47,124 nucleotides of DNA from TMED27 sp045106175 (GCA_045106175.1 JBGCEF010000042.1:1-47124); one strand, 5' to 3'. Positions 1 to 7,966 are shown, counted from the first letter of the stretch. A program made the numbers and translations. Notes: a model not told the origin generated them from the letters alone.

Positions 1-516
1 AGCCTGAGGTGAAGCATTCGCAACATCGGCTTTCACAATACGCCCACGCGGCCCAGAGCCCGTGACTGTTGATAAATCCAATCCCTTATCCGCCGCAATT
101 CGCTTCGCCAGAGGAGATGCAAAAATCCGACCACCTTTAGAAGACGGCGCTTGTGGGCCTGGTGCAGAAGTCTGCTGCGTCCTCGCAGGCTGTGGCTCCG
201 CTGCTTGAGGAGTATCAGGCTTAGCGTTAGGAGCAGCAGAAGCGCTTACATCACCAATATCATTAGTGGTTTCACCCTCTTCTAAAAGAACAGCAATCAC
301 CTCGTTAACAGGAACACCTTCAGTCCCTTCAGAAACAAGAATCTTACCAATCACGCCTTCATCAACGGCCTCAACCTCCATCGTGGCTTTATCGGTCTCA
401 ATTTCGGCGATCACATCACCGGATTCTACCTCATCACCTTCGGCCTTCAACCATTTGGCCAAAGTTCCTTCAGTCATCGTTGGCGATAACGCCGGCATCG
501 TCACATTAATCGGCAT
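1..516 (-). CDS. pdhC: Pyruvate dehydrogenase E2, dihydrolipoamide acetyltransferase (N-terminal part, runs off the window)
   Basis: E2 core of the pyruvate dehydrogenase complex, which passes acetyl groups from lipoyl-lysine to CoA. Only the first 172 residues are in the window and the catalytic domain lies beyond base 1. Residues 1-76 form a biotinyl/lipoyl domain with the lipoylation motif ETDKA (Lys43). An Ala/Pro/Gln-rich swinging linker follows at about 90-128. A peripheral subunit-binding domain starts near 130 (RIFASPLAKRIA, then GSGPRGRI). The ATG overlaps the end of pdhB by 11 bases, which implies translational coupling. The lipoyl domain is nearly the same as the one at the start of PdhB. 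The identification is secure from domain order and operon position. Confidence 0.96.
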   Translation of the reverse strand, partial: MPINVTMPALSPTMTEGTLAKWLKAEGDEVESGDVIAEIETDKATMEVEAVDEGVIGKILVSEGTEGVPVNEVIAVLLEEGETTNDIGDVSASAAPNAKPDTPQAAEPQPARTQQTSAPGPQAPSSKGGRIFASPLAKRIAADKGLDLSTVTGSGPRGRIVKADVANASPQA

Positions 517-1927
517 AACATACCTTCTTCACTGCTGTTATAATGTCATTCGTTTTCGGAATAGCGAGCTGTTCCAAATTCGCCGCATAAGGAAGTGGAA
601 CATCTTTCGCCGTAACACGCGCAAGCGGCGCATCAAGATAATCAAACGCATGCTCACCAACAAGCGCCGCAATCTCTGCTCCCACCCCTGCAAACGGGAA
701 ACCCTCTTCGCATGAAACAATGCGGTTGGTCTTTTTTACTGATTCCAAAATTGTATAACGATCAAGTGGACGAATTGTCCGCAAATTAATCACCTCTGCA
801 TCAATCCCCTGCTCCGCTAGCTGCTCTGCTGCTTCCAAGGCTTTTCCAACCATAATTGAAAACGCGACGATTGTGACATCAGAACCAGAGCGCTCAATCT
901 TTGCGCGCCCAATCGGAATGACAAAATCTTCTGACGTTGGCACCTCATGCGTTTCCCCGTAAAGCAATTCATTCTCGAGAATTAAAACGGGATTAGGATC
1001 GCGGATCGCCGCCTTCATAAGTCCTTTCGCATCTGCACCAGACCATGGAGATACAACTTTTAATCCAGGAACATGCGCATACCATGATGCAAAACATTGC
1101 GAGTGCTGTGCCGCCACACGAGAGGCCGCACCATTAGGGCCGCGAAACACCATTTGACAACCAAGCTGACCGCCCGCCATATACAGCGTCTTGCCCGCCG
1201 AATTCAAAATATGATCAATCGCTTGCAAGCCAAAATTCCATGTCATGAATTCAACAATCGGTTTTAACCCATTCATCGCTGAACCTACTGCAAGCCCTGC
1301 AAACCCATGTTCTGTAATGGGTGTGTCGATAACACGCTTATCACCAAATTCGTCTAAGAGACCCTCAGAAACTTTATAAGCACCGTTATATTCCGCGACT
1401 TCTTCACCCATAAGGTAAACGCTCTCATCACTGCGCATTTCTTCTGCCATCGCATCACGAAGTGCAACGCGAACGGTTACTTCGTGCTTATCCGTAAAGC
1501 TGGCTTCGTCAAATGGTGGAGGCTCAATAATAATACCTTGAGCATAAAGAATATCACGATTATCGATATCTTTACCCTCAACTTGAGCGACGTCATCGGA
1601 TGAAGTAACAGAAACTGTTACCTCTTGTTCTGGTGTTTCTGATTCTACTTGAGAAGAAACATCGCCAATATCATTCGCCGTCTCACCGTCTTCCAAAAGT
1701 ACGGCAATAATTTCGTTAACAGGAACATTCTCAGTTCCTTCAGAAATCACAATCTTACCAATAACCCCTTCATCAACGGCTTCAACTTCCATCGTTGCCT
1801 TATCGGTTTCAATCTCGGCAATTACATCGCCGGATTCAACAGCATCGCCTTCGGATTTAAGCCACTTGGCCAGGGTCCCTTCGGTCATTGTTGGCGATAA
1901 CGCCGGCATTAAAATATTCGTTGGCAT
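506..1927 (-). CDS. pdhB: Pyruvate dehydrogenase E1 component, beta subunit with N-terminal lipoyl domain
   Basis: Beta subunit of the alpha2beta2-type E1, which decarboxylates pyruvate with thiamine diphosphate together with PdhA. The 473 residues begin with a lipoyl domain (1-78, Lys43 in ETDKA), then an acidic/Ser-rich linker, then the transketolase pyrimidine-binding and C-terminal domains from about residue 145. Recognisable stretches are LMGEEVAEYNGAYKVS, TPITEHGFAGLAVGSA and GPNGAASRVAAQHSQ. An attached lipoyl domain on E1-beta is a known alphaproteobacterial trait. The ATG has AGGA close upstream and GGAGG about 11 bases upstream, the latter inside the end of the preceding gene. It follows the unknown 104-residue gene by 3 bases and overlaps pdhC by 11. 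Confidence 0.97.
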   Translation of the reverse strand: MPTNILMPALSPTMTEGTLAKWLKSEGDAVESGDVIAEIETDKATMEVEAVDEGVIGKIVISEGTENVPVNEIIAVLLEDGETANDIGDVSSQVESETPEQEVTVSVTSSDDVAQVEGKDIDNRDILYAQGIIIEPPPFDEASFTDKHEVTVRVALRDAMAEEMRSDESVYLMGEEVAEYNGAYKVSEGLLDEFGDKRVIDTPITEHGFAGLAVGSAMNGLKPIVEFMTWNFGLQAIDHILNSAGKTLYMAGGQLGCQMVFRGPNGAASRVAAQHSQCFASWYAHVPGLKVVSPWSGADAKGLMKAAIRDPNPVLILENELLYGETHEVPTSEDFVIPIGRAKIERSGSDVTIVAFSIMVGKALEAAEQLAEQGIDAEVINLRTIRPLDRYTILESVKKTNRIVSCEEGFPFAGVGAEIAALVGEHAFDYLDAPLARVTAKDVPLPYAANLEQLAIPKTNDIITAVKKVCYAD

Positions 1928-1930
1928 ATC

Positions 1931-2245
1931 CTATATGACCTCCGGAGTATTAGGTTGAGAAACTTTTAAAAAAGGTTTTGAACGCAAAACAACATTTTGA
2001 CTGACATATTCGACACGTTCATCTCTTAAAACAGCATGAAGCGCATTAGCATTAGGAATCATTGCAGAGACTGCATTAAAACAACTTAGATAAATGTCAT
2101 TTTCACCTCTTGTGAGTTTATATTCACTTGCAAATTCTTCGGCATGTTGAGCATCAGATACAGCATCTTCATGCCTTGACTTAAACCCCACTATAACGTG
2201 AAAGGGAAATTCTTCTGGAACAAAACTAGTGTCAATATAGCTCAA
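1931..2245 (-). CDS. Unrecognised 104-residue protein encoded between pdhA and pdhB
   Basis: I do not recognise this family. The reading frame fills the gap between pdhA and pdhB almost exactly, with 2 bases to the pdhA stop and 3 bases to the pdhB start. The likely start is TTG. It is supported by a strong GGAGG ribosome-binding site 7 bases upstream that lies within the last codons of pdhA. The product is soluble-looking and mixed alpha/beta, with no signal peptide or membrane span. The pattern starts with an acidic N-terminus, then a hydrophobic strand (FHVIVGF), a helix rich in Asp/Glu/Ala, and a second hydrophobic segment around YLSCFNAVSAM. Tight packing implies co-transcription and co-translation with the E1 subunits, so a role tied to the complex is possible but not shown. 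Confidence 0.72.
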   Translation of the reverse strand: MSYIDTSFVPEEFPFHVIVGFKSRHEDAVSDAQHAEEFASEYKLTRGENDIYLSCFNAVSAMIPNANALHAVLRDERVEYVSQNVVLRSKPFLKVSQPNTPEVI

Positions 2246-2247
2246 TG

Positions 2248-3291
2248 CTAAACCTCCACCAAAACATCTGTCCAGAGCTCATCCGGGTGCGGTTCTGGAC
2301 TTTCAGATGCAAAATCAGCCGCCTCTTTAACAATAGCTTTGATGTCTTTATCAATCGCCTTGATATCCGCTTCTTCAACGCCATTCTTTTGAAGCAAATC
2401 TTTAATCGCTGTAATCGGATCACGATCATCTTTCATGGTCGTAACTTCTTCTTTTGTGCGGTATTTCGCAGGATCCGACATTGAATGCCCACGATAACGA
2501 TATGTCAAAATTTCTAAAATGTAAGGACCATTACCTGTGCGTATATAATCAAGTGCCTGACGCGCAGCCTCCTGAACCGCAAAAACATCCATGCCATCAA
2601 CCTGCTCACCAGGAATACCATAACCTTCCCCACGACGATATAATGTCCCCGCCGAAGAACGCTTAACAGACGTTCCCATGCCGTACTGATTGTTTTCGAT
2701 AACAAACAACACAGGAAGATCCCAAAGCGCCGCCATATTGTAACATTCCGCAACTTGCCCTTGGTTAGATGCGCCATCACCCATATAAGCAACCGCAACG
2801 CCGTTATCTTCTTTATATTTATGTGCAAACCCCAAGCCCGTTCCAATCGCAGTTGATGCGCCAACAATGCCATGCCCACCAAAAAAACCTTCTTCTTTGG
2901 AAAACATATGCATCGAGCCACCTTTACCGCGCGAATACCCACCTTCACGGCCAGTTAGCTCTGCCATAATACCCTTCGGATCCATACCACAAGCAAGCAT
3001 GTGTGCATGATCACGATAAGATGTCACCACAGTATCCTGCTCTTCTTGAACAGATGAAATCCCCGTTACAACGGCTTCTTGACCGATATAAAGATGACAA
3101 AACCCACCAATAAGGCCCATGCCGTATAATTGCCCCGCCTTTTCTTCAAAGCGACGAATAAGCAGCATGTCCTTATAAAGTTTCTTTAAATCTTCAACAC
3201 TAGGGTTGGATTTAGCGTTAGACCCCTTAATAGAGGTAACATTAGAAGCCTTTTTGCTTTTTGATTTTGATGCAGTTTTAGCTTTAGCCAC
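2248..3291 (-). CDS. pdhA: Pyruvate dehydrogenase E1 component, alpha subunit
   Basis: Thiamine-diphosphate-binding E1 alpha subunit. After a Lys/Ser/Ala-rich N-terminal tail, the enzyme begins at the family sequence LLIRRFEEKAGQLYGMGLIG. It carries the ThDP motif GDGASNQGQ...ENNQYGMGT and the phosphorylation-loop region YRYRGHSMSDPAKYR. I chose the GTG at 3291, which has AAGGA 10 bases upstream. A further in-frame GTG at 3318 would add nine residues but has no visible ribosome-binding site. The gene heads the pdhA-orf-pdhB-pdhC operon. A terminator upstream separates it from ftsB, so it should have its own promoter in about 75 bases, though I could not pick a convincing one. Confidence 0.95.
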   Translation of the reverse strand: MAKAKTASKSKSKKASNVTSIKGSNAKSNPSVEDLKKLYKDMLLIRRFEEKAGQLYGMGLIGGFCHLYIGQEAVVTGISSVQEEQDTVVTSYRDHAHMLACGMDPKGIMAELTGREGGYSRGKGGSMHMFSKEEGFFGGHGIVGASTAIGTGLGFAHKYKEDNGVAVAYMGDGASNQGQVAECYNMAALWDLPVLFVIENNQYGMGTSVKRSSAGTLYRRGEGYGIPGEQVDGMDVFAVQEAARQALDYIRTGNGPYILEILTYRYRGHSMSDPAKYRTKEEVTTMKDDRDPITAIKDLLQKNGVEEADIKAIDKDIKAIVKEAADFASESPEPHPDELWTDVLVEV

Positions 3292-3365
3292 GGCATTAAT
3301 ATCCTTCTTCAATTCCACAATCGAAACAACAACGCATTAGTTACGACACTTTCACACCAATAACC

Positions 3366-3390
3366 AGAAAAAACCGCAGTTTTGTGCGGT
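3366..3390 (-). terminator. Intrinsic terminator after ftsB
   Basis: Read on the minus strand this is a perfect 6-bp stem, ACCGCA/TGCGGT, with loop CAAAAC, followed at once by a run of six T. It lies about 50 bases past the ftsB stop and upstream of pdhA, so it ends ftsB transcription and makes pdhA start a separate unit. Confidence 0.8.
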
Positions 3391-3441
3391 GCAACACGTT
3401 GAAATGAATAGAAAAATTAAGGATCAGTGCATTTTTGTAAT

Positions 3442-3753
3442 TTAATTACTCAAAAGGTGGATTTCGTCACTACGCATGTAACCTAAAACATGACGCGCAC
3501 GTTCCTCTAAAAGGTCAGGATTGATAGAATCGGGTCTCATAGCAAGCACCTGAACCTCTAATATATGTCGCTCTTTAGTAGCATTGTCGCGAATAGTGTC
3601 ACTTTTTGATATTTCATGCTCTAATGATTTGAGCGCTAAAATACTGCGATGACCAAAAATAGAGTGATATGAGAAATAGACACATAACATGACACCAATA
3701 ATGGCGAATAAATTGCCTTTAAAAAATCGATATTTCGCATAACCCGTATTCAT
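3442..3753 (-). CDS. ftsB: Cell division protein FtsB (DivIC-type septum formation initiator)
   Basis: A 103-residue single-pass membrane protein. It has a basic N-terminus, a membrane span at about 12-32 (FKGNLFAIIGVMLCVYFSYH), then an extracytoplasmic coiled-coil-like helix (about 36-75). The short conserved tail holds the LLEERARHVLGYMRSDE pattern typical of FtsB/DivIC, where the enzyme-free septal complex FtsQ-FtsL-FtsB assembles. Its place between eno and pdhA matches other alphaproteobacteria. Here a plus-strand gene has intervened between eno and ftsB, so ftsB must have its own promoter in the AT-rich region 3754-3900. Confidence 0.88.
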   Translation of the reverse strand: MNTGYAKYRFFKGNLFAIIGVMLCVYFSYHSIFGHRSILALKSLEHEISKSDTIRDNATKERHILEVQVLAMRPDSINPDLLEERARHVLGYMRSDEIHLLSN

Positions 3754-3879
3754 AATGTTATTGAATCATAAATGATTCCTGTGGACAAGTCTAAAAATCA
3801 ATTAAATTCAATACCTTAAATGATACAAAACAGGAACAAAGACGCGCAAGTGACTCAAATGATTTAACAAATAATAAAT

Positions 3880-3912
3880 TTGACCTTAATAATAAAATTA
3901 TGTAAATATAAT
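3880..3912 (+). promoter_or_regulatory. Possible promoter for the RNase H-like gene, close to its start codon
   Basis: TTGACC at 3880-3885 is followed 17 bases later by TAAATA (3903-3908), and a consensus TATAAT lies at 3907-3912. Either -10 would place the transcript start at or inside the ATG at 3917, and no Shine-Dalgarno sequence is visible. If correct, the mRNA is leaderless or nearly so. The -35/-10 pairing is uncertain in such AT-rich sequence. Confidence 0.35.
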
Positions 3913-3916
3913 TTGC

Positions 3917-4669
3917 ATGTACGCAACACAATTTAATGACAAAACAGAATCTGTAATTGTTGATCTTCCACCAATCACGCAGACAGATGGTAAAATTCAT
4001 ATATGCACCGATGGAAACTTTATATCCCGCTTATCGTTACGCGGCATGTCTATGGTCGTGTTAAGAAATGATGGAACAGAGATAGCAATACCACATAAAG
4101 ATAAAATGGTTCCTAGGGTGGATCATGAGCATCAAAATAAAATTTCTGAAATACAAGCAGTAACAGAAGCATTAAAGAGCCTACCGCCTCTCCAAAACAT
4201 CCATATTCATACCGACTTTTTAGATACAGTTCGTTTTATGCAAGGTAAAAAAACACGCTTAATGCCAGCAGAGATGCGTGTTCTCGAACCATTCATAAAA
4301 GATTTAAAATCTGCAATATCTCAACATTCATCTGTAACAGTATCTTATGCGAGTGATGAAAACGAAGCTATTCCCTCAGAATTGCGACGTCTGATGACAA
4401 TAGCGCACAACACTGCTTGTAAGGCATCAGGAGGTTTTCGTATAAAAAAAGTACCACAAGCCTCTGCAAGAGAGGAAGTCATAGAACACGCAAAAACAGA
4501 AATGTGCTACGTCCCTAGAGCCGCGTCAAAAGACTTTAGCACAGTGATACGTGACCCCGTCCCGACTATTGGCGCAATGGATGTGATAGATTTAGGTTTA
4601 GAAACTTTAGGTTCTTTTGAGGCTTTAGAGAGCCAAGCCAGTGACTCTCCCTTCGATATTATTCTTTAA
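3917..4669 (+). CDS. Predicted RNase H-fold protein of unknown role
   Basis: A 250-residue protein with no signal peptide or membrane span. The first half resembles RNase HI. It has a strand ending in TDG (Asp32), a loop of further strands, a helix containing EIQAVTEAL (Glu78), a strand IHIHTD ending in Asp100, and a possible fourth carboxylate at Glu155 in PSELRRLM. The Glu-to-Asp spacing of 22 equals that of E. coli RNase HI (Glu48-Asp70). The typical glycine-rich beta hairpin is not conserved, so this is a distant relative or only a fold match. The C-terminal 80 residues are unassigned. The gene lies opposite to both neighbours and its stop is 4 bases from the eno stop. Its function is unknown. 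Confidence 0.7.
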   Translation: MYATQFNDKTESVIVDLPPITQTDGKIHICTDGNFISRLSLRGMSMVVLRNDGTEIAIPHKDKMVPRVDHEHQNKISEIQAVTEALKSLPPLQNIHIHTDFLDTVRFMQGKKTRLMPAEMRVLEPFIKDLKSAISQHSSVTVSYASDENEAIPSELRRLMTIAHNTACKASGGFRIKKVPQASAREEVIEHAKTEMCYVPRAASKDFSTVIRDPVPTIGAMDVIDLGLETLGSFEALESQASDSPFDIIL

Positions 4670-4673
4670 TCAC

Positions 4674-5951
4674 TCAACCGCGAATAAATCTTGCACCTTC
4701 ATAATCGGATTGTGGACCCAGTTCTTCTTCAATCCGAAGAAGCTGATTATATTTCGCAATTCGATCAGATCGTGAAAGAGATCCTGTCTTAATTTGCCCC
4801 GCATTCGTTGCAACGGCCAAATCCGCGATTGTTGAATCCTCTGTCTCACCAGATCGGTGCGAGAGCACAATACCAAATCCAGCTTTTTTGGCCATTTCGA
4901 TCGTTTTAAGTGTCTCGGTTAATGTCCCAATCTGATTAACTTTTACAAGCACGGCATTACCCGCTTCTTGCTCAATACCTTTGGCAAGACGAACGGCGTT
5001 TGTTACATAAAGATCATCACCAACAAGCTGAACCTTGTCACCAATAGCCGCTGTTAACTTTGCCCAACCATCCCAATCATCTTCGTCCAACCCATCTTCG
5101 ATTGATACAATCGGGTATGCATCACAAAGATCTTTATAATAAGAAACCATTTCATCCGATGACAGAACCTTACCCTCACCTTTAAGATGATATTTTCCAT
5201 CTTCGTAAAATTCTGATGATGCGGAATCAAGCGCAATAACAATATCTTCGCCTGGTTTATAACCTGCTGCCTCGATAGACTTCATGATGAAATCCAAAGC
5301 CTCTTTCGATGAATTAACAGCAGGTGCAAAACCACCTTCATCACCGACATTCGTATTCAAACCTGCATCTGATAGTTCTTTTTTAAGTGCATGAAAAACT
5401 TCTGCACCTGCACGCAAAGCCTCAGAAAAATCAGGTGCAGAAATTGGCATGATCATAAATTCTTGGATATCAACCGGATTATCGGCATGCTCACCACCAT
5501 TAATGATGTTCATCATAGGGGTCGGAAGCGTATGTGCATATGTGCCGCCCACATATTTATAAAGCGGCATATCAAGCTCAAGTGCCTGCGCCTTTGCAAC
5601 CGCAAGTGATACACCAAGCATAGCATTTGCGCCCAAACGCGCTTTATTTTCTGTTCCATCCAATTCAATCATTGTTTGGTCAATAAAAACCTGATCTTCC
5701 GCATCTAAACCAATTAAAGCTTCAAGAATTTCAGTATTTACATTCTCGACGGCTTTCGTAACGCCCTTACCCAAATAACGCGCCTTATCACCATCACGCA
5801 ACTCAACCGCTTCATAAGCGCCAGTTGAGGCCCCTGATGGCACAGCCGCACGCCCAATGGCGCCACTATCTAAGGTTACATCAACTTCAACGGTTGGGTT
5901 ACCGCGACTATCTAAAATTTCGCGGGCATGAATATCAATAATGGCTGTCAT
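4674..5951 (-). CDS. eno: Enolase (phosphopyruvate hydratase)
   Basis: Glycolytic enzyme converting 2-phosphoglycerate to phosphoenolpyruvate. Its 425 residues are full length for the family. The N-terminal motif AREILDSRGNPTVEVDV, the loop SGASTGAYEAVELRDGD, the metal ligands in ALDSAS and SIEDGLDEDDW, the catalytic lysine in VLVKVNQIGTLTE and the signature SHRSGETEDSTIADLAV are all visible. The ATG at 5951 has AGAGGA 4-5 bases upstream. An in-frame TTG 15 bases earlier overlaps that ribosome-binding site and is rejected. The 3' end faces the RNase H-like gene tail to tail with almost no gap, so read-through between the two is likely unless ended within coding sequence. Confidence 0.98.
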   Translation of the reverse strand: MTAIIDIHAREILDSRGNPTVEVDVTLDSGAIGRAAVPSGASTGAYEAVELRDGDKARYLGKGVTKAVENVNTEILEALIGLDAEDQVFIDQTMIELDGTENKARLGANAMLGVSLAVAKAQALELDMPLYKYVGGTYAHTLPTPMMNIINGGEHADNPVDIQEFMIMPISAPDFSEALRAGAEVFHALKKELSDAGLNTNVGDEGGFAPAVNSSKEALDFIMKSIEAAGYKPGEDIVIALDSASSEFYEDGKYHLKGEGKVLSSDEMVSYYKDLCDAYPIVSIEDGLDEDDWDGWAKLTAAIGDKVQLVGDDLYVTNAVRLAKGIEQEAGNAVLVKVNQIGTLTETLKTIEMAKKAGFGIVLSHRSGETEDSTIADLAVATNAGQIKTGSLSRSDRIAKYNQLLRIEEELGPQSDYEGARFIRG

Positions 5952-6029
5952 AAAATCCTCTAACAAAAGAACAGGTTAAATTCTGTTGAGGGTTTTAACG
6001 CGAATAATCAAAAAAGGAAAGAGTGTATT

Positions 6030-6425
6030 TTAAGCCGTCGTATCGACAGTCTGACCGTTTTCAGGAGCAGCTGCCTCTCCGTTATCTTGACGAAGACTAG
6101 GAGCAAGTTGGCTATCAGATAAGCCGGAACGTAAAGCAAGAATTTGTTGCTGCAAACCATCAATAGATGCCGTCGCACCTATACCAAGTGAAAAAATCTG
6201 ATTAAATGTTGAGGATGTTGAATCTAAAAATTGCTGATTTAAAAGGCGCGCCCGTGATGATAATCCCACACCATTGCTAGGTGCATTTGCACGTGCAACA
6301 TCCAAGATATCAACGCCGCCAATACCGCCTGCACCAAGAACAGTTGCAGATTGCGCTGCTAAACCTCTTGTGTTGGCAAGCGTCGCGGAATTCAGAAATC
6401 CTGATGCACCGGGAATGGTTGTCAT
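6030..6425 (-). CDS. Unrecognised 131-residue Ala/Gly/Ser-rich protein
   Basis: No family recognised. The product is low in charge and rich in Ala, Gly, Ser and Asn. It has an N-terminal stretch of small residues (about 1-45), a middle segment with RARLLNQQFLDSTSSTFNQIF (split here only by eye as a probable helix), a predicted helix around SIDGLQQQILALRSGL, and a disordered acidic tail. There is no clear signal peptide or membrane helix. The start has AAAGGA about 11 bases upstream. It lies between eno and the secreted-protein gene on the same strand, with a TATAAT-like box upstream, so it may be transcribed alone or with eno. Codon use looks like that of its neighbours. Confidence 0.6.
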   Translation of the reverse strand: MTTIPGASGFLNSATLANTRGLAAQSATVLGAGGIGGVDILDVARANAPSNGVGLSSRARLLNQQFLDSTSSTFNQIFSLGIGATASIDGLQQQILALRSGLSDSQLAPSLRQDNGEAAAPENGQTVDTTA

Positions 6426-6462
6426 GGCTGCGCAAATCCTTTGCTAATTAACTACTATTTCT

Positions 6463-6468
6463 ATTATA
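6463..6468 (-). promoter_or_regulatory. Possible -10 box upstream of the 131-residue gene
   Basis: The minus strand reads TATAAT exactly here, 38 bases before the ATG at 6425. No good -35 element is found at 16-18 bases, so the call is weak. Confidence 0.25.
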
Positions 6469-6508
6469 TCCTAAAAACAGCACTTTAGTCTAGTTTTCAG
6501 CGTAATAC

Positions 6509-7105
6509 TTAAAACTCAGCGACAATACCTAAAACCGGGTCAGCAAGGTTGTTGCATTGATTGCTATACATAACGTTGAGCTCAAGGCCGGCTTTTATAA
6601 CCCGTTCCCGAAATCCTTCATTGCTATCCCATTTTTGAATAAACACATCACGCGCAACAGGAATAACACTGTCTGATATTTGCTCTTTGATAATACCCTC
6701 AAACGCGGCATACCCTTCAGAAGAGCGTAACGCATTAAATTGACGGTTAATAACCTTTTCAAATTGTCCATCAGCGCACGCTTTACCAACACCCGATGTA
6801 AATGCAATAGAGCGTGCCACACGATCCTTTAAAACATTTGGAACATTACATGCCCCACTTTTGCGAACGGTATATTCGGTGATAGCGCTAATCAAATCGT
6901 TTTTATTCTCTGCTTTGATAACGCCCTTTGCGATACCAATCTCAACTTGTTTTGTCGCCATAACAAGCCGTGAATTAGGCGAATCATCTTTTAAAACAGC
7001 TTTAACCTCATCACGAATATCTGCATTAAGGCAGCTCTGTTGAGCGTAAGCAGGCAAACTGAAGGACACTAAAAAAGCAAAAAAGATAAAATTAAGAACA
7101 CGCAT
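6509..7105 (-). CDS. Secreted or periplasmic protein of unknown function
   Basis: 198 residues with a clear Sec signal peptide: basic start, hydrophobic core FIFFAFLVSFSLPA, and a likely AYA-Q cleavage near residue 21. The mature part is about 175 residues, predicted mainly helical. It has cysteines at CLNAD, GACNVP, GKACAD and SNQCNN, four in all, which could form two disulfides in the periplasm. No family recognised. It starts 3 bases after the kdsA stop, so it is very likely co-transcribed with kdsA. A cell-envelope role is a guess from export and linkage to lipopolysaccharide synthesis only. Confidence 0.75.
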   Translation of the reverse strand: MRVLNFIFFAFLVSFSLPAYAQQSCLNADIRDEVKAVLKDDSPNSRLVMATKQVEIGIAKGVIKAENKNDLISAITEYTVRKSGACNVPNVLKDRVARSIAFTSGVGKACADGQFEKVINRQFNALRSSEGYAAFEGIIKEQISDSVIPVARDVFIQKWDSNEGFRERVIKAGLELNVMYSNQCNNLADPVLGIVAEF

Positions 7106-7108
7106 ACA

Positions 7109-7927
7109 CTATCCCTTAATAACATTATCAAGCGATTTTAAAACATCCAATATAGCCGGAAGCTCAACCAGCTTAACCATATTAGGCCCATCGGATGGTG
7201 CATTATCAGGGTCTTGGTGCACTTCCATAAACAGACCAGCAACCCCAACTGCAATCGCTGCACGGGCAATAACAGGAACCATAGTGCGATCTCCTCCGGA
7301 AGAACTACCCTGCCCACCAGGTTGTTGAACAGAATGCGTTGCATCCATAATCACTGGATACCCCGTTTCCGCCATCTGCGGCAAACTGCGCATATCACTT
7401 ACCAATGTGTTATATCCAAACGATGCTCCGCGCTCCGTCAAAAGAATATTATCGTTACCGCTTTCCGAAACCTTAGCGGCAACATTCTTCATATCCCAAG
7501 GCGCTAGAAACTGCCCTTTCTTGATATTAACAATCGCGCCCGTCTTTGCCGCCGCAACAAGCAAATCTGTCTGACGACATAAAAATGCTGGTATTTGTAT
7601 AATGTCAACAACCGCGGCTGCTTCCGCACATTGGCTTTGCGTATGCACATCCGTAATCATAGGAATGCCAAATTCTTTTTTTAAATCATCAAAAACCGCT
7701 AAGGTTTTATCGAGTCCCAAACCACGTTGCCCATGCAAACTTGTGCGATTAGCCTTATCAAAAGAAGATTTATAGATAAAAGGAATCCCAAGCTTGTGCG
7801 TCAACTCATGCAAAGCCCCGCACATCTCGAACGCATGCTCTCGACTTTCCATCTGACATGGCCCCGCAATAAGCGCGAATGGATTATGATTGGATATTTC
7901 AATATTTTGAACGGATACAGTTTTCAT
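7109..7927 (-). CDS. kdsA: 3-deoxy-8-phosphooctulonate (KDO-8-P) synthase
   Basis: Condenses phosphoenolpyruvate with arabinose-5-phosphate to KDO-8-phosphate, the precursor of the lipopolysaccharide inner core. Its 272 residues match the family. Motifs are IAGPCQMES near the start, PFIYKSSFDKANRTS, KKGQFLAPWDM, ERGASFGYN and FMEVHQDPDNAPSDGPN. Cys24 in GPCQ is the position that distinguishes metal-dependent enzymes (Aquifex type, Cys) from metal-independent ones (E. coli type, Asn). This points to the metal-dependent class, together with the His and Asp ligands further on. It is followed within 3 bases by a secreted unknown. Confidence 0.97.
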   Translation of the reverse strand: MKTVSVQNIEISNHNPFALIAGPCQMESREHAFEMCGALHELTHKLGIPFIYKSSFDKANRTSLHGQRGLGLDKTLAVFDDLKKEFGIPMITDVHTQSQCAEAAAVVDIIQIPAFLCRQTDLLVAAAKTGAIVNIKKGQFLAPWDMKNVAAKVSESGNDNILLTERGASFGYNTLVSDMRSLPQMAETGYPVIMDATHSVQQPGGQGSSSGGDRTMVPVIARAAIAVGVAGLFMEVHQDPDNAPSDGPNMVKLVELPAILDVLKSLDNVIKG

Positions 7928-7966
7928 ACTTATAGTCTTAAAAGACTACTTCAAAAAAGCAATATC

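Noticed and set aside
266..715. Open reading frame of 149 codons on the plus strand
   Set aside because: It is antisense to pdhC and pdhB lipoyl-domain coding sequence, has no ribosome-binding site and a composition typical of a reverse-frame shadow.
240..1927. DNA similarity between 240-516 and 1660-1927 as a possible mobile repeat
   Set aside because: It coincides exactly with the two lipoyl domains and differs mainly at third codon positions, so it reflects protein homology.
5952..5966. TTG start 15 bases upstream of the eno ATG
   Set aside because: It would place the AGAGGA ribosome-binding site inside the coding region and add residues absent from enolases.
7933..7948. Palindrome TAGTCTTAAAAGACTA just upstream of the kdsA start
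   Set aside because: A 2-base loop and AT-rich core, with no T-run or known operator match. It may be chance in AT-rich DNA.
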